Below, piece by piece: positions 15,399 through 22,571 of a stretch of 34,118 nucleotides of DNA. Position numbers and translations under genes: made by a program. The notes under the pieces are model-generated. The model ran no database searches. It saw nothing but the letters and a program-made list of their open reading frames with translations, and was not told the DNA's origin. The stretch lies in assembly GCA_002493835.1 (NCBI GenBank), contig DLAA01000121.1, positions 1 through 34,118 on the forward strand. The letters run 5' to 3'. This stretch comes from Lachnospiraceae bacterium UBA7060. Its GTDB lineage: Bacteria; Bacillota; Clostridia; Lachnospirales; Lachnospiraceae. Each line of letters begins with the position of its first letter. The stretch's first letter is position 1.

Positions 15399-15426
15399 AT
15401 TATACCACACCTTACGGAGAAATCAA
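15399..15426 (-). promoter_or_regulatory. Promoter and leader repeats of the lipoprotein gene
   Basis: On the minus strand TTGATT (15426-15421), 16 bases, TATAAT (15404-15399). The leader (15316-15398) holds two inverted repeats: TGATC/GATCA (15361-15376) and a perfect GCACCTG/CAGGTGC hairpin (15338-15355) just before the ribosome site. Their role is unknown. Confidence 0.55.
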
Positions 15427-17021
15427 TGCCTTTTCCTTTTTTTGACAAAATCACGCAGTACATAGAGCAGAATTAGGAGCCAGGAGATGGCCAAAGCTGT
15501 GAGAAGAAATTCAGCGGTTTTCGGCAAAGGGCCGAGCTCTTGTTTACCGTTTGAGGCGATGTCCTTCTGGTCTAACCGATAGAGGGCAGTAACGTCCGCA
15601 TAGAGTTGTTCCATGTAAGCATTATCCACTGTCTCGTGGCGCCTCACGGAGTTTGCCACATTTTCGATGAGTTGTCCCGCCGCATTTCTGAGGGATGCCG
15701 AGCCGTTGAATACGGGGGTTACGAATGTGTCCTCAGTGTGGTTGAGAAGAAGAGTGGAAGCGTCAATTTTGATTGAATAATAGGTTTTATTATCTTCGCC
15801 GCTCCTATTCAAATAATCCAGATAAATGGACGACTGCTGAGCTTTGGAAGTGACAGGCAGGTAGCCTTCCGTCTGGGAATAGCCGATCTGCACTTCATCG
15901 GTTAAAAGATACTGGGCAAAGAGCCAGGAGGCCAGTACTTCCTGCGAATCTGCTTTGTTAAAAACACAGATGGAAGGTCCTTGGGAAATCATCTGAGGAT
16001 GTTCGGGGTCAAATTGAGGCACCATTTTGACGACTGTCTCGAAATCCACAAAAGCGTCTTCGCTGATGTCTGCAAGAGGGGCATCGGCGCCCATCCAGGT
16101 AGCGCCTGCAGTGGAATCGATAGCGAAAATGCACTGCCCTGCGTTGAGAAAATTGGCGGGGTAACTGGAAATTTTGAAAGTGGAAAAAGCGCCCGACTTC
16201 ACATGCCCGGCTACATCGTATAAAATTTCCTCGGTGGTGTCATTAAATAGATTGATATCGCCTTCCGGTGTAGAGTAACCGGCGCTCTTTTGCTTTAACA
16301 TTTGTATCATCATATTATCTGTTGATTTGTAGATAAATGGGATCATTACATTTTGCCCGTTGAGGATGAAGGTACCGTCTTCATTTTTGGCTGTGGCAGC
16401 CTCCGAGACTTCCCAGATAAAATCCCAGGTAAGGATGTCGGGCAGGGTATAGCCCAGCTTTTCCACGTAAGTCTTGTTGATATAGCAGCATTCCGTGGAG
16501 CGCATGTAGGGGATGGCGTAGTGCTGATCCTCCAAAACGCACTCGGAGAGAAACTGGGGAATGATTTCCTCCTGTGTCGGCCCATCGTATAAAAGTTCGC
16601 TTCCACCGAGACCGTACTTTTTGTCTGCAAAGAGTGCATCTAGAGGAATTACAGTATTTTTACCTGTCATGTAGGTGGCAATATGATCTGGGTAGGTAAT
16701 GCAGACATTGGGCGTGGTGCCAGTGGCGATGTTGGTGATGACGTCGTTAAAAATTCTTCCGTAGTCGGTGTAGAGTTTCATATTCACTTTGATATTGGGA
16801 TAGAGTGTCTCAAAATCTTCGATAGCCTTTTTGTAGACGTCAGTTTGGTTTTTGTTGGTGTCGTTTTTGGCCCAGAAAGTGATATTATAATTTCGCGAGG
16901 TGTCAAAGTCTGCAGGAACAGTAAATTCCGGCAATGCCTTGGAGCCATGACAGCCAGATAGTGTGAGAAGACAGCTTCCCAGCAAGAGCACGTAAAATCT
17001 TTTTTTCCAATGTAGTTTCAT
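15423..17021 (-). CDS. CUT1 sugar-binding lipoprotein with C-terminal membrane helix
   Basis: A 532-residue extracellular solute-binding protein of the UgpB/MalE-like (family 1) type. The signal ends in lipobox LSGC (C24). YNITFWAKND (45-54) opens the binding fold, and IPYMRSTECCYINKTYVEKLG and TEGYLPVTSKA are typical of the family. Unlike most binding proteins, it is longer than usual and ends with a hydrophobic helix (about 503-522) and a basic tail (DFVKKRKRH), so it is probably anchored at both ends. Its ATG overlaps the stop of the upstream permease (17018-17021), so it is the last gene of the transporter operon. The ligand is probably a carbohydrate or polyol; which one is unknown. Confidence 0.88.
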   Translation of the reverse strand: MKLHWKKRFYVLLLGSCLLTLSGCHGSKALPEFTVPADFDTSRNYNITFWAKNDTNKNQTDVYKKAIEDFETLYPNIKVNMKLYTDYGRIFNDVITNIATGTTPNVCITYPDHIATYMTGKNTVIPLDALFADKKYGLGGSELLYDGPTQEEIIPQFLSECVLEDQHYAIPYMRSTECCYINKTYVEKLGYTLPDILTWDFIWEVSEAATAKNEDGTFILNGQNVMIPFIYKSTDNMMIQMLKQKSAGYSTPEGDINLFNDTTEEILYDVAGHVKSGAFSTFKISSYPANFLNAGQCIFAIDSTAGATWMGADAPLADISEDAFVDFETVVKMVPQFDPEHPQMISQGPSICVFNKADSQEVLASWLFAQYLLTDEVQIGYSQTEGYLPVTSKAQQSSIYLDYLNRSGEDNKTYYSIKIDASTLLLNHTEDTFVTPVFNGSASLRNAAGQLIENVANSVRRHETVDNAYMEQLYADVTALYRLDQKDIASNGKQELGPLPKTAEFLLTALAISWLLILLYVLRDFVKKRKRH

Positions 17022-17851
17022 CCTTTGGTCCCTCCTCTGGCAACGCCTGACATGATCTGCTTGCGGAACAGGAGAAATAAAATCACAAGGGGCAGGGAAA
17101 TGACGACTACCGCAGCCATCATGGCGGGGATGTTTGCCCGTCCGAAGCCATTCTCACGGATTTCCTGTATACCATTGGAAACCAGATAGTAGTCGGAATC
17201 ATCTGTGATCAGCCGCGGCCACACGTAGGAATTCCAGCATTCGATGATTTTTAGGATTGTGATAGTGACCAGGGTAGGGCGGCAGATGGGAAGCATTACT
17301 TTTCGCAGATATCTCAAATCCGAGGTACCATCCACCTTGGCGGCATAGTAGAGCTCATCTGGAACCTGGGCGAAATTTTCCCGCAGCAGATAAATATAAA
17401 ACACCGAAGTCACAGATGGCAGAATGAGTCCTGTGAAGGTGTTGCGCAGTTCCAGATTGGTAATGGTAGTAAAGTTGGTGATGACGACTAATTCAGTTGG
17501 AATCATCATCAGAGCTAGAAACAGGGTGAACATGAAATCTCTTCCGGCAAAGCGGAGCCTGGCAAAAGCGTATGCCGCCAAGGTAATGACTATCAGCATG
17601 AGGGCTGTGGTGATTACCGTAAACAGCAGCGTATTTAAAAGGTAGCGTCCGAGGGGGACAGTGGTAAAGGCGTCCACATAGTTGCGCAGGGTGGGAGAGA
17701 GCGTAAAAAATTGGGGGATGTATTCTGCATTGTAAGCGCCGTAATCTTTCACGGAGGTCAGGATCATCCAGTAAAAGGGAAACAGAACAAGCAGCGCCCA
17801 AAGCCCCAAGAATAAATAAATGAATGCCGTGAGAAATCTTTTTTTCATCAT
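17018..17851 (-). CDS. CUT1 sugar ABC transporter permease, UgpE/MalG-like
   Basis: A 277-residue inner-membrane permease with six helices. The EAA coupling loop that docks on the ATPase is ELYYAAKVDGTSDLRYLRKVMLP (about 166-188). It ends in the SGVARGGTKG tail common in MalG-type subunits. The start at 17851 is chosen for GAGG seven bases upstream; a frame extending to 17902 has no ribosome site and would overlap the small ORF upstream. The stop overlaps the binding-protein start by four bases. It works with the second permease at 17993 and the ATPase at 18901. Confidence 0.92.
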   Translation of the reverse strand: MMKKRFLTAFIYLFLGLWALLVLFPFYWMILTSVKDYGAYNAEYIPQFFTLSPTLRNYVDAFTTVPLGRYLLNTLLFTVITTALMLIVITLAAYAFARLRFAGRDFMFTLFLALMMIPTELVVITNFTTITNLELRNTFTGLILPSVTSVFYIYLLRENFAQVPDELYYAAKVDGTSDLRYLRKVMLPICRPTLVTITILKIIECWNSYVWPRLITDDSDYYLVSNGIQEIRENGFGRANIPAMMAAVVVISLPLVILFLLFRKQIMSGVARGGTKG

Positions 17852-17864
17852 GTAAGAACCTCGT

Positions 17865-17951
17865 TTAAGGAATTTTATGGTTACGATACCCTGAGCAGAC
17901 AAATGTTATAATGACAAAAATAATACATAATATAAACACAATTTTTCTCAT
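17865..17951 (-). CDS. Small ORF, 28-residue hydrophobic peptide
   Basis: A short reading frame in the otherwise long gap between the two permease genes. It starts with ATG at 17951 preceded by GAGG with 8-base spacing (17963-17960), encodes a peptide beginning MRKIVFILCIIFVIITFVCSG, and stops at TAA (17865-17867), 13 bases before the next permease start. It has two basic residues, a hydrophobic stretch and a lipobox-like FVC-SG, so it resembles a signal peptide or a tiny lipoprotein or membrane peptide. It could be a functional small membrane protein of the transporter, or the truncated start of a lost lipoprotein gene. I do not recognise it. Confidence 0.4.
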   Translation of the reverse strand: MRKIVFILCIIFVIITFVCSGYRNHKIP

Positions 17952-17992
17952 ATGCAGTTCCTCAAATACTGCAATGCAGCCGAATTTGGACA

Positions 17993-18886
17993 TTAATGAT
18001 AGTGTACATGTTTTTTGCTGACCAACAGGTTGACACAGGTGATAGTCAGGACGATGGCAAACAGAATAATTGCGGCGGCAGAGGCGTAGGAGGGATAGCC
18101 GCCGCTGTCACGGTAGAGCATATCGTACACATAGCCAACGATGGTGTTCATACCTGCGGCATTCAGGTTGGTACCAAACAAGGCCACTGCGTCGCTGTAG
18201 GCTTTGAAGGCGCCGATAAAGCCTGTGATCACCAGATAGAAGAGCATAGGGGAGATCATAGGCAGGGTGATTTTGAAAAAGATACGAAATTGACTGGTGC
18301 CATCTACCTGTGCGGCGTTGTAGTAGACGGGGTTGACACTGGCAAGCGCACTGGTCAGGATCAGAATTTTAAAAGGCATAACCACCCATATCGTATAAAA
18401 GCATAGCACGAACATTTTTGCCCAGTAGGGACCGTCAATAAAGTCTACAGAGCTGCCTCCAAAACAGTGGATTAATAGATTGACCAGACCGTCGGAGTAG
18501 GGCGTCTTTTTGAAGAGGATCATAAAAACCAGCCCGACCGCCAGCGTGTTGGTGACGTAGGGCAGGAAATAGATCGTCTGAAATAGTTCCTGCAGGGGCT
18601 TTATGGAGCTTAAGGCGACGGAGAGCAGAAGCGCGAGTCCGGTGGAGAGAGGCACTGTGATGACCACCAGCAGGAAAGTATTTTTTAAAGCCTGCAAAAA
18701 ATAGATGTCGTGCAGGACATAGGAGTAATTGTAGGAGCCAACGCCGAAAAAAGTCTGCGAGGCAGATGTATAGCCTTCTTCAAAGGAATAGACGAATACA
18801 TCGATCAGTGGATAGATCATAAATGCACCTAAAAATAGGAGGGCGGGCAGTAGATAGAGCCAGCCTTTTACATTTTGTTTTTCCAT
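17993..18886 (-). CDS. CUT1 sugar ABC transporter permease, UgpA/MalF-like
   Basis: A 297-residue inner-membrane permease with six helices. The N-terminal helix LYLLPALLFLGAFMIYPLIDV (10-30) and the EAA loop YNAAQVDGTSQFRIFFKITLP (189-209) place it in the MalF/UgpA class. It lies 14 bases after the ATPase gene and before the small ORF and the UgpE-like permease, so all belong to one operon. AGAGGTGAC ahead of its ATG is the ribosome site. Confidence 0.93.
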   Translation of the reverse strand: MEKQNVKGWLYLLPALLFLGAFMIYPLIDVFVYSFEEGYTSASQTFFGVGSYNYSYVLHDIYFLQALKNTFLLVVITVPLSTGLALLLSVALSSIKPLQELFQTIYFLPYVTNTLAVGLVFMILFKKTPYSDGLVNLLIHCFGGSSVDFIDGPYWAKMFVLCFYTIWVVMPFKILILTSALASVNPVYYNAAQVDGTSQFRIFFKITLPMISPMLFYLVITGFIGAFKAYSDAVALFGTNLNAAGMNTIVGYVYDMLYRDSGGYPSYASAAAIILFAIVLTITCVNLLVSKKHVHYH

Positions 18887-18900
18887 ATTGTGTCACCTCT

Positions 18901-20010
18901 TTATATGGTTTCAAACAGAATCCGTGCTTCTGTGGTTTTGTCAAATAAAAAGACCTTTCGGGGGTTTAGAGAAAACCGCACGGTGCTGCCCACAAGATGT
19001 TCACAGCTTTCTGCGTCAACAATGGAGCGAATAGCTGGGTTTTGGGAAGCGGGGTGAGTGGAGACAATGCTGACATCCCGTCCCATCACTTCCGGTCTGC
19101 TCAAAGCGCAGGAGAGAGGGCCGTCAGCCTGCAGGATAAAACCCTCCGGGCGGATGCCCACGCATACTGGCTGGTCAGGTATGTTTTTCAGTTGAAGAAC
19201 CGCCTCTTTGCCAATAAAAAGAGAACCTTTTTCTACCCTGCCTTCAAAGATATTAATGGGAGGGGTTCCCAGGAATTTTGCCACAAACAGATTAGCGGGA
19301 TTGTCGTAGACTTCCTGCGGTTTTCCGATCTGCTGCACCACGCCTTCCTTCATCACCACAATGAGATCGGAAATGCTCATGGCTTCGTCTTGATCGTGAG
19401 TCACAAAAATAGTGGTGACAGCCGTCTTTTGCTGGATGCGGCGGATTTCCTCCCGAGTTTGGAGCCTGAGCCTTGCGTCCAGGTTGGAGAGGGGTTCATC
19501 CAACAGGAGAACCCGGGGAAGCTTGACCAGGGCTCTGGCAATGGCCACGCGCTGCTGCTGGCCGCCGGATAGTTCCCCAGGCTTTCTGTCCAGGAGGTCA
19601 TGGATCTGCACCAGCCCAGCGGCTTCCTCTACCCGGGAGCGCATCTCTTCTTTGGAGAGCTTTTCATGACCTTTTAAATTCTCCAATGGAAAGCGGATAT
19701 TTTGTTCCACATTTAAATGGGGATAGAGGGCGTAATTCTGGAATACCATGCCGACACCCCTCTTTTGAGGCGTGAGTTCGGTGACGTCCTCCTGATCAAA
19801 GAGAATCTGTCCTTCTGTAGGCTTTTGTAGTCCACAAATCAGATTGAGGGTGGTACTTTTTCCACAGCCGGAAGGGCCTAAAAGCCCTACCAGTTTGCCA
19901 TCGGGAATTTCAAAGTTGAAGTCATTTACGGCGGTAACGTCTTCTTTCTTTTTACTGCCCCTGCCGCGCCCGGGGAATTTTTTGGTGAGATGTGAGAGTA
20001 CAATTTTCAT
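18901..20010 (-). CDS. Sugar ABC transporter ATPase, UgpC/MsmX-like
   Basis: A 369-residue MalK-type ATPase that drives CUT1 importers. Walker A GPSGCGKST (45-53), signature LSGGQQQR (147-154), Walker B RVLLLDEP (166-173), D-loop SNLD and switch H205 (VTHDQ) are intact. A regulatory TOBE-type C-terminus follows from about 240. A small basic insertion (GRGRGSKKKED, 14-24) lies between the first strands. The ATG at 20010 is preferred over a TTG at 20040; GGAAAGGA lies 11 bases upstream. It heads the operon with the two permeases and binding protein. Such ATPases often serve several transporters in Firmicutes, and a second CUT1 set here lacks its own. Confidence 0.94.
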   Translation of the reverse strand: MKIVLSHLTKKFPGRGRGSKKKEDVTAVNDFNFEIPDGKLVGLLGPSGCGKSTTLNLICGLQKPTEGQILFDQEDVTELTPQKRGVGMVFQNYALYPHLNVEQNIRFPLENLKGHEKLSKEEMRSRVEEAAGLVQIHDLLDRKPGELSGGQQQRVAIARALVKLPRVLLLDEPLSNLDARLRLQTREEIRRIQQKTAVTTIFVTHDQDEAMSISDLIVVMKEGVVQQIGKPQEVYDNPANLFVAKFLGTPPINIFEGRVEKGSLFIGKEAVLQLKNIPDQPVCVGIRPEGFILQADGPLSCALSRPEVMGRDVSIVSTHPASQNPAIRSIVDAESCEHLVGSTVRFSLNPRKVFLFDKTTEARILFETI

Positions 20011-20069
20011 AGTAGATATAATCCTTTCCAGGGTCCGCAAAGCGGATCTTGCAAATGAAACACAGCCGG

Positions 20070-20819
20070 TCAGATGCCATATTCATCCAGCAGATCGGCC
20101 GATATGTGGTCGAGATCGGGATAGATGAAGCTCTCTGTGATACCGAGTACTCGCAGGCTTTCGATAAAATATCTTTTTCGCTCGCACGGGATGATAATTT
20201 TATAGAGCATATTTTCGTCGCAGATATCCTCCAAATGTTTTAAGGAGTTGTGGACGGTAAAATTAGAGTGCTGTGAGTACATGCGCAGATCGTTTTCCGT
20301 GGAGCTGCATGCCAGGATACGGTTCACCAATTCTGGGTTGTGATGTGCATGCTTGAAGGCGGGCAGAAGCATTTCCTGTGTGGTGTCGGCGTCAATGGGA
20401 TAGATACAGTTGCCGAAGCCCTCCCTTTCATTTAAAAGGCCGGGAGCCAGCACCCAGACACAGGCATCCACGTGCGGCAGCTCCCGGTAAGTTTCCGTGG
20501 CAAAAAATACCGCAATCAGAGGAGACTGGCTCCAGTCCAGCATTCGGGTTGGCAGGCCATAATGCTGCATCAGTGATACCCAGCCCGCGTAGTTGTGTTT
20601 GGCCGGTGGGTTGTCGATGATCTGCCTGGCGCGGGTATAAAAATCGTTTGTGATATAACGCTCGGCATCAAGCCGTTTTTTGCTGCGCTGGATGGAGGGA
20701 ATCAGCGTGAGAGATGCGTTCTCCTCACCGCGGTACCAGAGCCGTACCCCATGTTTCTGATACAGACTGTTTACGAATTGCAAAAGTTCGTCTATTGTGC
20801 GAATTTCCTGTGTAATCAT
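20070..20819 (-). CDS. FRG-domain protein
   Basis: A 249-residue soluble protein with the FRG domain, named for its conserved Phe-Arg-Gly-type N-terminal motif. Here that motif is LWYRGEE (27-33), and the second hallmark QHYGLPTRMLDWSQSPLIAVFFA (85-107) is also complete. The biochemical function of FRG proteins is not settled; they occur in variable genome regions. GGGGGA precedes the ATG by 5 bases and a strong promoter lies at 20852-20880. The ABC transporter ATPase starts 59 bases downstream with no clear promoter or terminator between, so FRG and transporter genes may be cotranscribed. That pairing is unusual and its meaning is unknown. Confidence 0.85.
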   Translation of the reverse strand: MITQEIRTIDELLQFVNSLYQKHGVRLWYRGEENASLTLIPSIQRSKKRLDAERYITNDFYTRARQIIDNPPAKHNYAGWVSLMQHYGLPTRMLDWSQSPLIAVFFATETYRELPHVDACVWVLAPGLLNEREGFGNCIYPIDADTTQEMLLPAFKHAHHNPELVNRILACSSTENDLRMYSQHSNFTVHNSLKHLEDICDENMLYKIIIPCERKRYFIESLRVLGITESFIYPDLDHISADLLDEYGI

Positions 20820-20851
20820 AGCTGTCCCCCATATTTTGTCAACTCATTTTG

Positions 20852-20880
20852 ATTATAGAGGATTTTGCGGGGATGTACAA
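20852..20880 (-). promoter_or_regulatory. Sigma-A promoter for the FRG-transporter unit
   Basis: On the minus strand TTGTAC (20880-20875), 17 bases, TATAAT (20857-20852), about 32 bases before the FRG start. Confidence 0.75.
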
Positions 20881-20916
20881 GAAAGAATCGTTACATGTTT
20901 TCGGAGAATGATTTTC

Positions 20917-21201
20917 TTATTTCTTGTGAACGGATTTGTAGTATTTCCAGAAGGGAACAGCAAATGCTGCAAATATGCCCAGATAAATCACAAACATGAC
21001 GCAGAAAAACACCATCAAACCGTGGTTTAAGGGGGTATCCATATGGCCCTGCATAATGATTTGCGGAATAATGATCAAAAAGAAAATAGTTAAAAGAGGG
21101 AGCATACGCCCTGTAAAAACCCGTTTCATCATATCCAGCTTTTCTTCCTTTTTCCATTCCGGAACGGAGAAAAATTTAATTTCTGTTTTCGTATCTTTCA
21201 T
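20917..21201 (-). CDS. Small membrane protein behind a broken PadR gene
   Basis: A 94-residue protein with a charged N-terminus (MKDTKTEIKFFSVPEWKKEEKL) and two membrane helices (about 33-51 and 61-84), ending in a lysine-rich tail. The N-terminal FFSVPEWKKEE pattern recalls the start of DUF2812 proteins, which are larger membrane proteins often encoded right behind PadR regulators. This could therefore be an internally deleted member, but the resemblance is short. AGGAGG about 8 bases upstream fixes the start at 21201; a longer frame to 21240 is only the PadR remnant in another frame. Function unknown. Confidence 0.6.
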   Translation of the reverse strand: MKDTKTEIKFFSVPEWKKEEKLDMMKRVFTGRMLPLLTIFFLIIIPQIIMQGHMDTPLNHGLMVFFCVMFVIYLGIFAAFAVPFWKYYKSVHKK

Positions 21202-21202
21202 A

Positions 21203-21313
21203 TTATTTTGCCTCCTGCATACTCTTGTATAAGCGCGCAATCCGTTTCATTTCCAAATCTAGAACTTTTGTGCCAAGCTCAGTAATGCAATAAATTGTTG
21301 TCAAGTATATTAA
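21203..21313 (-). pseudogene. C-terminal remnant of a PadR-family regulator gene
   Basis: In frame to TAA at 21205-21203, the minus strand encodes 36 residues including IYCITELGTKVLDLEMKRI and ARLYKSMQEAK. This matches the usual end of a winged-helix PadR domain (I-T-E-x-G followed by L-E-x-x-x-x-R). A TGA at 21316-21314 closes the frame, and no helix-turn-helix part is found upstream, where the promoter of the divergent FMN reductase gene lies instead. It ends one base before the small membrane protein gene, the normal arrangement of PadR operons, so the 5' part of the regulator was probably lost. Confidence 0.6.
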
Positions 21314-21350
21314 TCAAATATGGTTCCATAGCAAACACTTTAACTAGTGA

Positions 21351-21380
21351 TTGACTTTGCATGGAGCAGGCGGCTATAAT
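21351..21380 (+). promoter_or_regulatory. Sigma-A promoter of the FMN reductase-like gene
   Basis: TTGACT (21351-21356), 18-base spacer, TATAAT (21375-21380), 84 bases before the start codon. Confidence 0.75.
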
Positions 21381-21464
21381 TTTAAGTTAGACATATTTGG
21401 GACTGGTTCGGAATAAGGTTGAGATTAGACAGAAATCAGGGAAAACAGAATGGAGGAGAAATCA

Positions 21465-22082
21465 ATGAAAGTTCTTATGATCAATGGAAGTCCGCGCGTG
21501 GGTGGAAATACTGCTATCGCTTTGCAGGAAATGGAAAAGATCTTTCAGGCGGAGGGCGTAGAGGTGGAGACTGTGCAGGTTGGCAATAAAGATATCCGAG
21601 GATGTATTGCCTGTGGTACTTGTTTTGAAAAAGGGAAGTGTGTGTTTGATGATATGGTAAATGAGACGATACCGAAATTTGAAGCTTGCGATGGGCTTGT
21701 GATCGCGTCTCCTGTCTATTATGCATCGGCTAATGGTACACTCATTTCTTTTTTGGACAGATTGTTTTACAGTTCGCCGTTTGATAAGTCCATGAAGGTG
21801 GGAGCGAGCGTTGTGGTGGCAAGGCGCGGAGGTTTATCAGCAACTTTTGATGAGCTGAACAAGTATTTCACTATTTCCAATATGCCCATTGCACCCAGCC
21901 AGTATTGGAACAGCGTGCATGGCAGAGCGGCGGGAGAAGCTTCCCAGGATGCGGAGGGACTGCAGACGATGCGGACGCTCGCGAGAAATATGAGCTTTCT
22001 GATGAAGAGCATCGCTCTCGGAAAAGAAAAGTACGGCCTGCCCGAGAAAGAGCCCTTTGAGAGGACGAATTTTATCAGATAG
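21465..22082 (+). CDS. Flavodoxin-fold NAD(P)H-dependent oxidoreductase
   Basis: A 205-residue cytoplasmic flavoprotein of the NADPH-dependent FMN reductase/iron-sulfur flavoprotein superfamily. The FMN phosphate loop INGSPRVGGNT lies at 6-16 and the isoalloxazine-side segment SPVYYASANGTLISFLDRL at about 82-100. Four close cysteines, C47-x2-C50-x2-C53-x5-C59, match the compact cluster motif of archaeal iron-sulfur flavoproteins, so a [4Fe-4S] cluster is possible. The start at 21465 follows GGAGGAG (21452-21458); an ATG at 21450 would bury this ribosome site. It is transcribed alone and convergent with the DtxR-type gene. Substrate unknown. Confidence 0.88.
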   Translation: MKVLMINGSPRVGGNTAIALQEMEKIFQAEGVEVETVQVGNKDIRGCIACGTCFEKGKCVFDDMVNETIPKFEACDGLVIASPVYYASANGTLISFLDRLFYSSPFDKSMKVGASVVVARRGGLSATFDELNKYFTISNMPIAPSQYWNSVHGRAAGEASQDAEGLQTMRTLARNMSFLMKSIALGKEKYGLPEKEPFERTNFIR

Positions 22083-22097
22083 TTTTTGGATGCTGAG

Positions 22098-22478
22098 TCA
22101 GGAGGGCCGGACGGCTTTTTTGATGGCCTCAAAGCTCTCCTCGCTTAGATCATGTTCCACTTTGCAGGCATCTTCCATAGCAGTCTGGCGGCTTACCCCG
22201 ATGCTGATGAGCCAGTCCGAGAGAATAGTGTGGCGTTCCAGAACGCTCTCAGCACGTTTTCGGCCGCTTTCTGTGAGAGTGATAAAGCCGTTTTCGGACA
22301 TGGTGATATATTCTTTTTCCCGCAGATTCTTCATGGCGACGCTGACGCTTGGCTTCGTAAAATTCATTTCGTTAGCGATATCAATAGAGCGCACCTGCCC
22401 CATTCGTTTTTGCAGTAAAAGGATTGTTTCCAGATAATCTTCCTGGGATTCGTCCGCGCGGTGTTTGATATAACTCAT
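22098..22478 (-). CDS. DtxR/MntR-family metal-dependent repressor
   Basis: A 126-residue regulator: winged helix-turn-helix (about 10-65, SIDIANEMNFTKPSVSVAMKNLREKEYI) plus a metal-binding dimerisation domain. Likely metal ligands are D14 or E13 and E17 (SQEDYLET), the H of RHTILSDWL, and C, E and H in DACKVEHDLS. The cysteine at that last position is found in iron-type (DtxR/IdeR) sites, whereas MntR has a glutamate. There is no SH3-like third domain, so the size is MntR-like. GGAGAA precedes the ATG at 22478; an upstream extension to 22508 has no advantage. Whether it controls mntP 20 kb away or another metal gene cannot be told. Confidence 0.9.
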   Translation of the reverse strand: MSYIKHRADESQEDYLETILLLQKRMGQVRSIDIANEMNFTKPSVSVAMKNLREKEYITMSENGFITLTESGRKRAESVLERHTILSDWLISIGVSRQTAMEDACKVEHDLSEESFEAIKKAVRPS

Positions 22479-22531
22479 GATATATTCTCCGGTTTCTTTT
22501 TTAATCAATATCTTTCAAACAGAACAAACTT

Positions 22532-22560
22532 ATCATAACATTTTCAGACAAGAAAAACAA
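22532..22560 (-). promoter_or_regulatory. Probable promoter of the DtxR-family gene
   Basis: On the minus strand TTGTTT (22560-22555), 17 bases, TATGAT (22537-22532). It lies between the AraC-type gene end and the regulator's start. Confidence 0.5.
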
Positions 22561-22571
22561 TGAAAAAACTT

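Noticed and set aside
18997..19572. 191-codon plus-strand frame over the ABC ATPase
   Set aside because: It is antisense to an ATPase whose Walker and signature motifs are intact.
20024..20056. GGTCCGC/GCGGATC hairpin between the FRG and ATPase genes as a terminator
   Set aside because: The stem is imperfect in the minus-strand transcript and has no T-run, so it does not separate the two genes convincingly.
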